A stretch of 64,000 bases of DNA, taken from NCBI GenBank assembly GCA_002205965.3, contig NADL03000611.1:496001-560000 (forward strand), written 5' to 3'. The notes below the pieces were generated by a model that saw only the letters and a list, made by a program, of their open reading frames with translations, did no database searches and was not told the DNA's origin. Source of the stretch: Kappaphycus alvarezii. Its lineage: Eukaryota; Rhodophyta; Florideophyceae; Gigartinales; Solieriaceae. A program made the position numbers and the translations under genes. This document shows, one piece after another, positions 11,180-22,118 of this stretch (the first letter of the stretch is position 1; each line of letters begins with the position of its first letter).

Positions 11180-12770
11180 CATGGTAGTCAAGACTACAAA
11201 AAACCAGGGTAAAATGATTCCATTACTGATGCTATCCTTTCGAAAGCAGATGAAACCCTTTCCAAGAACAAGCGCGATGGGAAGAACGCCCTACTTTGGG
11301 GATTCTTGCAGAAACTCGACCAATGCAAGTACCGATGTATAGTTTGCAATCCAAGTACAGCATCGAAATCTTCGACAGACAAACGTGACTGCAAGGGAAT
11401 CATTTAACTCAACCCGAGTATTGGAACAAATGCTTTCATGAGACATCTGAAAGAAAACCATCAAGACTTATTCAACAATTTTCTGAACGCTATCGAACTA
11501 AAGAACCCCCAAAGAAGAAGCAGGAAACAATCCAAACACTTTTGGACACGCACCATAAGTACAGGTCAAATTCAGATGTAGCCCAGGAAGTGGTGAAAAA
11601 TCTGACTATTCTGATCCCGAAAGCGGGACTACCTTTTTCCATTGTCGAACGCCCATATTTTAGGAGATTTTTTCATTGCTTGAATCCGCGCGTTACCGTC
11701 CCAGACAGAAAGACTTTTGTTACTAAGCACATTCCAAGTTTCACTGACAAAGTATTGAAGGATATCTCCACTCTGAAGTTGTCTTCGATCACCTCTGTCA
11801 GTATTTCATTCGATCTTTGGATGAGCCGTGGATGTGAAGATATCTTTGATTTGATTGCCCATGGCTTAGATGATGGATATCAGCAACAACGTGTTCATCT
11901 GGCTATGATAAAGTTCGACAACACACAAGGAGAATCTTCTCACGACATTTTGATCGAGCAACTCGACAAGTTCAATATTCGAGATATAGTTCTTGCATGC
12001 GTCAAAGATGGTGGTTCTAATCTTCCGTATGCACAAATATTATTCGAAAATCTACTACTTTTAATTATGGTGATATTGGGAGTTGCTTCAGGTTCATTTG
12101 TTTTGCCCATATCATTTCCGGTGCATGTAATTCTGCCTTATCAAAGAATACTACGGATAGTCTGCCGTTTATTGACTTCCCGTTGGTAAAATCAACGCTT
12201 CAGAAATTCATTACATGGACTAAGAAGTCAGCCAAGGGAGGAAAGGAATGGTTGGATGCATGCCGATATGTTGATGTCATTCCTCGGTTGATTCCGACAC
12301 CTGTGAAGACAAGATTTTTCAGTGTCCTTGTCATGTTCAGAATGAAGTTGAAATACAAAGAAGTCGTCCGTAAGTGCTTGGAGACCAACCCGATCGCAAC
12401 CTACGCAAAATAGTTCCCAGTCAAGAGATATGGGACATTGTTCAATGCGTTGTTCAAACTTTGGAGCAACTACTTTTCTCCTGTATGGAAAGTCAAAAGA
12501 AGATATAGACAGTAAGTGATGCAGTTGGTCATATATCAAAAGTTTTTTGTTAATTTCCAACGGAATTGCAAAACAGTACAGCCAGTTAAGCCTGATGAAT
12601 TTGATGCTCAACTTGATACGTTGAAAGCCAAGATGTCTGCAGCTGTTTTGGAATCATTTCATGATATACTCGACCCATTTTTCGGAGCTTGCATGTTTCA
12701 TATGTGCATTACTATTTGGTCTTTGTTTTTGATCCTATGTATTAGGACCTTAAAACAACATTAATGAGGC
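11180..12770 (+). pseudogene. hAT transposase with BED zinc finger, inactivated
   Basis: At 11226-11475 the plus strand encodes a BED-type finger: CIVC supplies the Cys pair and HLKENH the His pair, with one in-frame stop between them. The main frame, 11542-12189, has typical hAT core blocks: GLPFSIVERPYFRRF, ISFDLWMSRGCEDIF near the first catalytic Asp, and CVKDGGSN with the second. A frameshift near 12050 moves the protein to another frame (CFAHIISGACNSA, then 12183-12413 with IPTPVKTRFFS). A possible remnant continues to about 12770. The hAT family moves by cut-and-paste with 8-bp duplications; I could not identify terminal repeats. The stop and the frameshifts make this copy non-functional as read. 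Confidence 0.8.
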
Positions 12771-12779
12771 TTCATAATC

Positions 12780-13113
12780 ATCCTGAGCACGCCAGCTCCA
12801 GTGCGATGAACAAATCATCATCCCTTTAATTCTAAGCAGTCGGTGCCTCAATAGTGATCACGTATCCACAGCGGAAAACCCTAAATTCTAAATTGTACAT
12901 GTCCCCCACAACCCTGGTTTGCACAATCTGATTTCCTTCTATTGTCCAGGGCCCCGGAAGTATAGGCGTTTATATAGACCTCCTAGCTGGCCCTAGGGGC
13001 ACATATCCGCTACATTACAGTAGCTGTCAGAAAGTTAAATATTTGAATATGAAATACAAAACATACAGTACAAATATTTGGACTAGCGAAACTACCGCTA
13101 AATGTACCCATCT
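12780..13113. other. No recognisable gene
   Basis: Intergenic DNA between the hAT relic and the Harbinger element. It may contain the right end of the hAT element, which I could not delimit. Confidence 0.35.
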
Positions 13114-13116
13114 TAA

Positions 13117-13131
13117 GGGCATCTCCACTCG
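13117..13131 (+). repeat. Left terminal inverted repeat of the Harbinger element
   Basis: Sequence GGGCATCTCCACTCG directly after TAA. It has the GxGCATCTCCA form common to plant Tourist/PIF-type elements. Confidence 0.85.
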
Positions 13132-13560
13132 TGTCGCGCTAAAACCGTATAACAGCAACAAAATTTTGACGCTTTACACATCCTATTGGGTACCGATATA
13201 CCCGCATAATCATCAGTCGGTATACTAGACCGTATCTACAACGGTGCGACCGCATTTCAATGCGGAGACGCCAGTAACCTTTCAGCAGGATTGCTCATTG
13301 AAAGTATCCCTCATCACAATGGGTCGCTGTCCACTGTTTGATACTGTTATGTCCCCGAACGCAGTAGCTGCATCAATCACAACAGTTCTCGTTGTGAGCA
13401 TACTCATGCGACTTTGTTGCATAAGTCGCCGGCATTACAGTCGTTCACATGGGGGATCGTTGCCAGGGAGAGCCCCCAATCGTAAACTTGGGCGCTCACA
13501 AGCAGGAGCTCAGCTTCGAGGGCCTACCTCCTCCCGGGTAGTGATTTAATGTTTTCACCG

Positions 13561-14600
13561 GACGGACAGCCCCAACGTTTACTGAAAAGGAGTTTGAACG
13601 CTCCTTGATAATTCCTCGCTCCATTTACAATAAATTAAAAGCTGGAGTTCTCAGTGCAGATGGCTATTTAAAGGAAAGCCAAGACTGTACTGGACTTCCA
13701 TCTGCTACAACTGACCATAAGTTGACTGCTGCACTTGATCAACTCAGCCATGGCGTATCGTCCAATTTCCTTACAACAGATCTCCGATTATCTGAATCAA
13801 AAACTCAGGAGTCCTAAACAGTTTGTGAAAGCCGTTTGCAAGGCAGTCGGCGGGACGTACCTAAGTCGTACAATAGATGGAGACGCCAAAAACGTAATGA
13901 AACTGCATTCTTCCCCAGGGTTTCCTGGAGCACTGGGGTCACTGGCCTGCAGTGGTTGGAGGCTACATAAAGGAGCAGTGGCTTATCAAGGAAGAAATAT
14001 TGGAAATTCATCTGATCCATAACTGCGCATTGAAAGCGTGTACGACGACCGACTGTGGTTGTGGCACCTCAAGTTCGGGTATCGAGGAGCCCTTAATGAT
14101 TTAAACATCCTAGACTGCTCTCCTCTTTTCGCAGAGGTTAGGTCTGGCAGGTGGCCGCCTTATACACCTGAATACAAGGTGTCTGGTAGAACAATCACCT
14201 GGTATTACTGGGTTGTAGACGGAATATATCCAGCGTGAAGATTCTTCTTAAAGAAAATCTCAAATCCAAAAACGAATATGGAAAATACATTCGCAAAAGC
14301 CCAAGAGGCTTTTAGAAAGGTCGAAGAGCGTGTGTACGGGGTTTTTTCAGTAGGCGACACATACTATCACGGCCATCTCGTACATGGAAGACCACCGACA
14401 TGAATGAAGTATTTTGTGCTTTTACAATACTCCACAGCATGATTATGGAGTACAAAGATACAGAGGGAGAGATTGGAACAAAAAATATCAGAACTATTGA
14501 CCCCAGTGCAGAGATGATTGCCATTCGATCGCAACGTCTTCCACTAGAGCCCTACGACGCTTCTGACGTACGAAGGAGCAGATCAGATAGGATCAAAGAT
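13561..14600 (+). pseudogene. Harbinger transposase C (DDE_Tnp_4 type), frameshifted
   Basis: The translation follows the plant/stramenopile type of Harbinger transposase through several frames: KLTAALDQLSHGVSSN (about 13720), GFPGALGSLACSGW (about 13918, where family members have Asp in the place of the Ala, so the first catalytic residue looks lost), YDDRLWLWHLKFGYRGALND (about 14040), YYWVVDGIYPAW with a catalytic Asp (about 14203-14238), then in another frame AKAQEAFRKVEERVYGVFS with the catalytic Glu (about 14296-14350), and finally NEVFCAFTILHSMI (about 14400). At least three frame changes and two stops interrupt it. It is the enzyme gene of the element at 13117-15824. Confidence 0.8.
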
Positions 14601-15331
14601 TAGAGGGCCCACTCCTTTCCAGCTTCTTCAACAGTACTAGAATTAATTCGGTCAGCAGAACTCCCACCATCACTTTGCTCAAGCTCTTGCACTGGGTCAA
14701 GGTCTGATATGTTCTTGTAAGGCCGCTGATAGATCCGTGGGAAATTAAATGGTTTCCCAACTATGTAGTTAGGATTACGACACACGTCATACAGATGAGA
14801 AATTTTGATAACACAATTATAAAGACCAGTTGCGCACTTAAAAATCATTTCTTCCGTAATTTTTCCGGTAAGCCTAGCACGTTCGACAATGCGCCTGTAC
14901 CCTTTCAACTTTCGACACGCCGCCATAACCTTCGCTCCTCTCTCAGCAATACTGCGAACAGATCTAGACCTCCAAATATTTGTCTGGTTCACATCTCGTA
15001 GCTCATCGTGATCTGTGACAAAAACGTCTGGCAATCGCATAAACTCGGACTTTAGTTGTTTGTGCAAATCTGTTTTCTTCTGTTTTGAACCATGGATAGT
15101 TGCATCGGGAAAGTTGACGGTTGACATAACAGCAGCAAGTGTGTCGGTATCATTCCAAGATGGTTGCTTTCCGCTTGAGGTTCTAGTTTTTCCAACTGAG
15201 CCGGAAGTCATGACTTGCGGTGCGGGATAAGGAGGATGCTGATCTGCCGATGAAATTGAGACTAGCTCCCTGTCTGTCGTTGGAGTAAAGTTTTCGACCG
15301 GCTGCATGTCTCTTTTGCTGTGTGGCTGCAT
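14600..15331 (-). CDS. Myb/SANT-like accessory protein of the Harbinger element
   Basis: An uninterrupted ORF of 243 codons starts at an ATG (15331). After a Ser/Pro/Thr-rich N-terminus (residues 1-58), residues 58-165 look like the Myb/SANT-like DNA-binding domain of Harbinger second proteins: PSWNDTDTLAAVM, then KKTDLHKQLKSEF, then TNIWRSRSVRSIAERGAKV and CRKLKGYRRIVERARLTGK. In active relatives this protein brings the transposase to the element ends and the nucleus. It is much better preserved than the transposase it meets at its 3' end, which could mean recent use in trans, or simply chance. Confidence 0.65.
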   Translation of the reverse strand: MQPHSKRDMQPVENFTPTTDRELVSISSADQHPPYPAPQVMTSGSVGKTRTSSGKQPSWNDTDTLAAVMSTVNFPDATIHGSKQKKTDLHKQLKSEFMRLPDVFVTDHDELRDVNQTNIWRSRSVRSIAERGAKVMAACRKLKGYRRIVERARLTGKITEEMIFKCATGLYNCVIKISHLYDVCRNPNYIVGKPFNFPRIYQRPYKNISDLDPVQELEQSDGGSSADRINSSTVEEAGKEWAL

Positions 15332-15809
15332 TTTTTCGAGCTTAGTTTGATTTCTCGCAATTTGTGGTAGTTGATGGAGCGAGATTGGTAGGACAAAAGA
15401 TGAGTAATCGTTTTCGCAAGACGGCTTGAGGGAACCTCGTTCTGTGCTTTTGTGGGAAGGGAAGGTGCCCCATGTGATGACGGGCTACTCGATGATCATA
15501 CAGAACTTGTGATTTCATTGGCTTCGACAGTACACTGTGAACGGCAAACGTCTCGGCAAAAATTATTGTATGCTGGAGCGTTTAGCGGTTTGCTGTTGAA
15601 GGTATGCAGTTTTACTATTCCGTTTGAGGAAAAAATTGGGGCACCCGCTAAAACCTCCGGTACAAATCAAACATTATGCGAAGTGGAGACCTTTAATTTG
15701 GTTTTTAGTCATTATAATATATTTAGTATTATAGCGATATGACGGTTTAGCGGTGACCAAGAAAAAGAAAAGAAAGAAGAAAGAAGTTTAATGCATTCAG
15801 TATCTACTA

Positions 15810-15824
15810 CCAATGGAGATGCTC
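15810..15824 (-). repeat. Right terminal inverted repeat of the Harbinger element
   Basis: Read on the minus strand it is GAGCATCTCCATTGG and is followed on the plus strand by TAA. It matches the left repeat at 12 of 15 positions. Confidence 0.85.
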
Positions 15825-15827
15825 TAA

Positions 15828-16458
15828 CGGTACTGTATTGTACAGTTCAGTACATACAGAAGAGATCGCAGTGCCTCTCAGAGACATTCTGAGTGGATGC
15901 TCTCATACATGTTTTTTTTAATTTCGTGAGATCGGACGGGTCCACGAAATTACTCTAGAGCTATCCTCTCAACAGTACAGTATTTACAAACACGCCGGCA
16001 ACTTGTCATACGTGTTCGAAAAATTCATCGTCTCTAATGAAATTACTCTCGGTAAAACGTGTTGTGTAAAGAAGTCCTACTGTACAGTACAGTACACCTT
16101 CTAGCAAGCAGGCACAAATTGTGCTTGCTTGTTTCAAAGATGCTGCATTGTGCAGCACAATACATTGATGTCATCGTCATGAGGTCACGGATCGGTTTCA
16201 AGGGAATTAAACAGTCATTGCTAAACACACGGCCGATGAGGTATTGCGAGGTGCGATCTGTCATCAACATACAGCCGCTATTTATTCCAACCACCGTGGA
16301 ATGGCTTTACCATTTGGTACCGTACCTTCAAGCGATCCATAGGTTCTGTAAAGAAAGTCAACTATTCAGAGCTAGTCATATCAACACACAAGCCATTCCA
16401 ACATTGAATGCTTTCCGGGCCCGTCTTTCGCAAACAGCCTCGTTCAAAGCAATTCGCA
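15828..16458. other. Intergenic DNA with ACTGTACAG motifs
   Basis: No coding region is recognised. Motifs of the GTAC-palindrome family occur at about 15830-15856, 15966-15977 and 16077-16092. This is the downstream side of the ketopantoate-reductase-like gene. Confidence 0.4.
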
Positions 16459-17456
16459 TTACCATTCTATCAGCCCCATCTTCTTTCCATCTTCCAGATA
16501 TTCCCTAGTCGACGCGAAAACCCATTCACACGTGCATAAATCACAAAAATAAGCATGTTTGGAGTCAGTACAACGCCCGCGTACACACAAATAAATCTCA
16601 GGTCTCTTTGCCAAAGCACTTACGTATGCATTGGGGTAGGGTCCGGAAAGTTGTTCTTCTTAGCCAGGTTAGAGTAATCATAAAAGAAACCATTTCTCCA
16701 TTTAAACTCCTTCAGCGCCGTAGGGAATTCCTTGACTGCCCTACCATACGCGAGCAACCGATCCTCAATATTCGGCAACATCCCCACCGTCAGCGTAAAC
16801 CTCACCATTTGCGCCAACTCGATACTCATCTCTGTCACCTCTTTGACATGCATTTTGGCTACCTCTCCCATTGTAATGTTTCCATGCACCGCCCCTATCA
16901 AATTAAATACCGATATCCAGATAAGCTTTTCCAAAGAGCCGCGGCGAAAGTCCCGGTCCTTAACAACCTTACAAGTGAGCTTCGCAGCCTCCATGCGATC
17001 GCGAAATGCGCCCTCCCATTTGCCACACACGGCTGTCAGACCTTCCGGGTTTGTCTCTGTAATCCCATCAATAGGCTTTGCGCCAAATTTGTTGACCGCA
17101 AAATAAAGATTCGCCTTTGTATTATCATTGAGAGCGTATTTTCGCAACAAGTTTTCCAGGTAACCATTCTGAATAAACACCAAGTCTTCCCTCTTTTCCT
17201 CTGGACAATTCAGGATGATGTCCTCGAGTTCGTCGTTACGCGTGCAGACATACACTGGTCCAGGGGCATCTGGCGGAATAGATTCGCCTCGTCGGATAAT
17301 AAGATCGTCGCCCTTGCCCAAAGTTTGTAGAAAATGGCCGATACGTCCGTAGCCGAGAATGGTGGAGGGACAGTCGACTTTGAGTTCACGCTGGTTGACG
17401 CCGGATAGAAAGTCTATGTATTCCTTTGCCACAGCTGGGTCACTCCATGTCTGCAT
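16459..17456 (-). CDS. Ketopantoate reductase-like (ApbA/PanE family) oxidoreductase, two exons
   Basis: Exon 1 runs 17456-16624 and exon 2 16504-16459, joined across a 119-bp intron (donor GTAAGT, acceptor CTAG). Splicing replaces a premature stop after PMHT with a short conserved-looking tail ending LIEW and gives about 292 residues. The N-terminal part shows a Rossmann-like start (ILGYGRIGHFLQTLGKG, about residues 33-49) and a later VFIQNGYL segment; the C-terminal half is helical, as in 6-phosphogluconate-dehydrogenase-like folds. The family reduces 2-dehydropantoate or similar 2-keto acids with NADPH, but the substrate here is unknown. Upstream of the chosen ATG an open in-frame stretch without ATG (ASFLKSPPAYRQFSTRQRHV) resembles an organelle-targeting sequence and follows a plausible acceptor (TTTTTATCAG), so an extra 5' exon is possible. 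Confidence 0.7.
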
Positions 17457-17702
17457 CTTGAGTGGCGCAACATGTCGCTGGCGAGTGGAAAATTGCCGGT
17501 ATGCGGGAGGGGACTTGAGGAAAGAGGCCTGATAAAAATGGTGTTGTGCTCGGAGAAGGGAAGTGCGGTAACAAAAGCAGTATCAGCGTGTTTCATTTTT
17601 TGAAATCTTTTTTAGTCGCGAGTTGGAAAGATGGGACGTTGCTGCGTGCAGTTTGAAGGAGACTGTTGGTAGCAGCGGGCATTCGGAAGGTTGCAGTGCC
17701 GC

Positions 17703-17891
17703 TTAGGCTTCTATGTACGTGATGGGGTAGGTTGCAGCATTAATGAATATCTCAAGGCAGAGGAGATCAAGATTCTTGTAGTGGTCGTTACATGTGGCAT
17801 TCTTAACAAACATGTTCCATTCATACTCCGACACTTGGCCCACAAGGCCACCCACCCCCACCCCTGAGCTTCTCCGCTCAAAGTAATCCAT
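17703..17891 (-). CDS. Small ORF of 62 codons, function unknown
   Basis: An ATG-started ORF lies between the stop of the acylaminoacyl-peptidase gene and the start of the ketopantoate-reductase-like gene, all on the minus strand. The product begins MDYFERRSS and ends with a hydrophobic/aromatic tail. I recognise no family. It could be the last exon of a longer gene or non-coding. Confidence 0.2.
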   Translation of the reverse strand: MDYFERRSSGVGVGGLVGQVSEYEWNMFVKNATCNDHYKNLDLLCLEIFINAATYPITYIEA

Positions 17892-17973
17892 CGAAATAGA
17901 TTCAGAGTCACTGCGGTGCCTACCGCTACTATGCTACTTAATTGACCGCTCATCCCTCTCCGACACCGCCTTT

Positions 17974-20546
17974 TCACATCTCACACAAAAAGTCCAGCGC
18001 GTGCACCCAAGCATCGTCGCCGTTCGGTACCTCATCCACAGCATGTCCACTTCCTGGATACCACCGCAGCGTTACACTTTCACTCCCATGCACTTGTCCC
18101 ATAACTCTCTTCCATTCCAAACTTTGCTGCGGAGGCACCCTCCTATCCCCTCCACCCACTTGCAACAGACATTTCCCAATTCCCTCAACCCCCTTTTCAC
18201 CCTACTAACCGGTGATCTCCGATACATTTCCATCAGCTGCCCACTATCAGCCACTAACAATAGTCCAGCCTCATTCACCCTTCCCACCCCTCCCTCACAG
18301 AAACACCAATCCGGAATGTCCGTTGCTCCCACCATACTCGCCACATTCACTACCGGATTCCTGAGCACCGTCCTTCGAAAAAGCCCCTCAATTAAACTAG
18401 TGTGAGCCCCAATAAACCCACTGTGACTCCCTCCCAGAAATCCAATCCTCTCCTTATCTATCCTCTCCCCAAACCTTTCCAGCGCCCATCTAGTAGCTTG
18501 CACCACCTCACATATATCCTGACTCCCAATCCTGCCCGGCAAAGTCTCCAAACTCTCTTGTCCCAATCCCAACGACCCCGATAATTCACATACAAAACTG
18601 CAAAACCCCTGCGTAACATAGCCATCGTCCCCTGCGAATACCCATTCAATGTCGCTACATGCGGGCCCCCGTGCGGATACAAAATCAGTCCAAACTTTTT
18701 CCCTCCAGTCCGTGGTGTAACCATTGTCGCTTGGTACCTTAACACATCGTTATCAACCCCCGCCTCAAATTCTCTCGCAACATCATCCACTCCATCACCC
18801 TGTGCCACCAAATCCACCGTGTATCTCTCCTCCACCCACTCTCCCAATCTCGTGGCCCTGTCACTCAACTGAGAGACCCGCTCAACCTCTACACCCCCAT
18901 TTGTAACATCACAGCTCAACCGGTACAATTCTGTAGGCTTCCCCGGATTACTCACCGCAACCAGCAAAAAATGTTGACAGCAATCCATCAACACCACATT
19001 ATCCCCTGCCTCAATACCTCCATTCCCGCCACGCACCTCCGCACGCGCTGCCTTTGTCCCCCAATCCACACTCTCAATATTGCTGTCACCACCTACAAAT
19101 TCCCCGCCTTCCCGCCGTAGCCGCACGGAAATCACCTTGTTCACCGACCCCCAAACCGTATTCAACACAACAGTCTCTTCATCCAGCCACGGGTTTTCCA
19201 ACAAGCCATGCACATACAACCCCGGGAACTCATTCCATCCTGGCCGTCGCGGGATCCGAATCACTGTTTTCGGCGTCGAGAAACCTTCCTCAGTCATCCT
19301 CACCGCACGTAACACCTTTGTCATATTATGTGGCAACACTTTGTCCTTACCAATACCAATCCCCACTGCGGGGTTACTAATATACACAATACTTGTTCCG
19401 TCGGGCGAGAACCGCGGCGAGATGCAACAAAAGTCGTCGTCATCCACCTTACTCGATACAGGCGTCATGGTTGCAACAAACGACGGCAACACCTCCACCG
19501 ATTGCGGCGCGTCAAATGTAACAATAGCGGAGCGTCGATTGTAGCAGTATCTCAAGCCAAGATCCGCCGGCCAATACTCATCCAAACCGAGATGGTCATC
19601 TATCTCCAAGTAAGGTGACTTGCGCATTATTAAGACAATCGTCTGTCCATCAGGACTCCACTGTGGTTCTCCAAAGAACAGGTCTTTCTTCCTGTCATCC
19701 GAATCCTTGGTTGCCGGATATGAATGCCCGCTCTCGACATCGGCAATGAACAATGCAGGGGATCGTCGATTAATGTATGCTTCTCCTAATGGATCTCGCG
19801 AATTTTCATGAAACTTGTGATCCAACGGGTTGATCCACGTCTCTTGAGGGTCAGTAGACGTATCCAATGGGCCAGGTTTCTTCCCCTGTCGGCAATATAC
19901 GCAAACATCTCCTCATCAGGAGACCAAGCTACAGCGCCGAACCACTCATCGGTGAAGACTGGCCGTGTGTACCGACGTCAACCTCCCAGGAAATCTGCAG
20001 ACCCCCCGAACTGTTCCATATTTCAATCAGAACGGAATCGGAGCCATTTTGATCCATGTTTGAAAACTTGAGAAACCGCTGACGGGACGGGGAATAGTAT
20101 GCGGAGGAGGACGAGGGTGAGCGAGTTTCCACTGGCGGTGTTGACTTGAACATGCAGTCCTTGTCTGGAATGTAGGTTTGCGAGTACAAGCGTTTCTTCG
20201 AAGCGACGACATCCCGTTGCGACCACACGGCATCTACTACATCACCATCGACAGAAGCAAACTGGGCAGCAAGTAGAGCAGAGCTTTCAAGACTAAGCGT
20301 GGCCCATAGCTTGGCATTTGATTGTTTCGGTGCGGCTTTCAGCTTTGTTTCGTCTGTAGAGTGTGGCGATGCCGTGGCTGTCATAACGGTTGACAGTGCC
20401 CTGGATCGACGAGAACAAGAATACGGTAATGGTTTGGGAAGGCAAGTATGCGTTTGGAAATTCCGACGTTGGTTATGTTTGAATGCCTCGCCGCGCTGCG
20501 AGGCAAAGGCAGATTGATCTGTTTCGGTGGCGATGCAATGGGGCAT
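17974..20546 (-). CDS. APEH: Acylaminoacyl-peptidase / acylamino-acid-releasing enzyme (prolyl oligopeptidase family S9C), with four apparent base losses
   Basis: The product removes N-acylated amino acids from peptides. It has an N-terminal beta-propeller and a C-terminal alpha/beta hydrolase. From the ATG at 20546 the first 60 or so residues are Ser/Arg/Thr-rich and look like a targeting peptide. Propeller blocks follow (GLQISWEVD, FTDEWFGAVAWSPDE, EAYINRRSPALFIADVESG, LFFGEPQWSPDGQTIV). The hydrolase part contains YPHGGPH, NYRGS, the nucleophile motif GGSHSG (Ser) and SGHAVD with the catalytic His. The reading frame shifts four times, near 19962, 19884, 18577 and 18176. Each shift is repaired by one extra base in a short C or G run, and conservation continues on both sides. 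I therefore treat this as one working gene with sequence errors, although a young pseudogene is possible. Confidence 0.85.
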
Positions 20547-20724
20547 GCTTGAATTTGAAAAAAAGGTAGTAGGAAAGTTCTGGCGAGACAAGGTTTACCA
20601 ATAAGGCGAAAATTATTTTGAATGGGGAAAAATGTACTGTAAAGGGCTAATTTATGCGGACGAATGCGACTTTAAATATATCTCGACACCCCCAAGGGCC
20701 CTATTCTCAGACTCGAGCTCGTAA

Positions 20725-21099
20725 ATGAGCAACAACATTGGAACACTCAGTGAAAGTCCAAACGTCGCTGTAGTAGTAGAAATAAGGATGGGCTGTAGCT
20801 TGTCTTGTTGTTGTTCCTTGTCTCGTGACAAACTAAAACGATACCAAAGCAGCAAAGCTGCGATAGGCTGGTTATCACACTCTACAGCGCATGAACGAGT
20901 TGATATTTCCACTCTGCTTTATCAAAAGGTGGCTGGCAATGCAAGCAATGTCAGATCAATTGCTGAAAGTCACAGCCTTCAACTGGTCACTGGTTGCGCA
21001 ATACCAACATTGACATCAGCCCCACAAACGGCTAGGCAAGTATATGCAACGTTCCAGCAACAGCCACGCGCAGCCCGACAACGTCTAAGCAGCGCATAA
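20725..21099 (+). CDS. Hypothetical protein, 124 residues
   Basis: An ATG-started open frame divergent from the acylaminoacyl-peptidase gene. It has a Cys/Ser cluster (about residues 24-32) and no recognised domain. Nothing beyond length supports it. The following 21100-22110 region is GC-rich with G-runs (21108-21130) and shows no convincing gene. Confidence 0.2.
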   Translation: MSNNIGTLSESPNVAVVVEIRMGCSLSCCCSLSRDKLKRYQSSKAAIGWLSHSTAHERVDISTLLYQKVAGNASNVRSIAESHSLQLVTGCAIPTLTSAPQTARQVYATFQQQPRAARQRLSSA

Positions 21100-22110
21100 G
21101 CGAGTTGGGGGGGCATGAACGGGGGGGGGGAGGGCGTACCTCGTTCCCAACAATGAGACAAGACCGGTCGTCGCAAGCGTTCTGTCGCAGGTGTCCACGC
21201 AAGGACCGACGCCGCATCGACATTCACGACGGCGTTGTGCGGGTGGAGGGGGTGCGATGCTGGCGATGTAAAGCAGGATTGCTGTGCATTGGTTTGCGGG
21301 GGTGGTTGAGGTGGCGGTAGAGCGTGGGTGGGAAATGAGGGAGAGTGAGGTGTGTGTGTTTGTGGTTTTGTAAAGGTTTGCCGGGGGTGGGGTGGCTAGG
21401 GATGGTGCTGTTGGAAAGAGCTTTGACATTTGTACAGTTGCGTACAGTATGGTAGCCATAATTGTAGCAATTTGAGTAACTTGAATACCTACCTGACTGG
21501 CGGTTTATCGCTGCCTTTAACCAGACTCTTACTAAAATGCACTGCAACAACTACTGTGCATTGCTCTGTTGACCACTGCTGAGTACAACTCATGCCGCAC
21601 CCGTCGGTGTATTACACTCTCAGTTGTCAACCAAGCATGACGTACGAATAATGTCGGGATCCCTTACTCATGTCAGCAAAGGGAGCGCCAGGAGAATACA
21701 AGCTGCCAGTATGCTTCGGTACAGTGCAAATCCCCGACAATGCCACGTTCAATCGACATATTCTTAAACTAGGAAAGCTCTCAAATATACCGCAAATATA
21801 ATACTTGTAGCTGAAAGCTTTCATTCTACGTTAGACATCCGTGCCTTTAGCCATCACGGGGTAGCCTACCGATTCGTCGCGGTGGTTCAGTATTTTCGTT
21901 TTGAATAGCGCCGTATTTTCTTGTCCTCCACTCCGACACTACCATTCCCGTCTATATGCTGTAGTGAGAGCGAGAAGACCATATTACTCACAATCTCCAA
22001 ATTGGCCTTATCGATACCGACAACCTGCACTTGAATCTTACTACCTATCCTTCCTACAACTATACTGCAGCTGTAAGTAATCCTTGGGTTTTATAAACCT
22101 TTAACTTTAT
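21100..22110. other. GC-rich intergenic stretch with poly-G tracts
   Basis: Two G runs (about 21108-21114 and 21121-21130) and C/G-rich low-complexity sequence give long open frames on both strands, which I do not trust. GTAC-type motifs occur near 21433-21449. A GTAAGT donor-like sequence at 22073 might belong to a 5' untranslated intron of the glycosyltransferase gene. Confidence 0.35.
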
Positions 22111-22118
22111 ACAACAAA

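Larger units (their letters stand above)
13117..15824. mobile_element. Complete PIF/Harbinger DNA transposon (2.7 kb) with TIRs and TAA target duplication
   Basis: The element is bounded by GGGCATCTCCACTCG on the left and, read inward from the right, GAGCATCTCCATTGG. These terminal inverted repeats match at 12 of 15 positions. Both ends are flanked by TAA (13114-13116 and 15825-15827), the 3-bp duplication made by this superfamily. Second-tier inverted motifs (CGCTAAAACCGTATA at 13135-13150 and its counterpart near 15737-15760) reinforce the boundaries. Inside are a decayed transposase on the plus strand and an intact Myb-like ORF on the minus strand, meeting tail to tail at 14600. Confidence 0.88.

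Noticed and set aside
16059..17330. Plus-strand open frames up to 240 codons
   Set aside because: They lie antisense to the ketopantoate-reductase-like gene or across its intron. The minus-strand reading has the Rossmann motif and splice sites.
18001..19811. Several plus-strand open frames of 60-150 codons
   Set aside because: They are antisense to the conserved acylaminoacyl-peptidase exons and have low-complexity Pro/Ser/Thr translations.
21085..21550. Minus-strand frames of 108-124 codons
   Set aside because: They depend on poly-G/poly-C tracts where frame is unreliable, and show no family.
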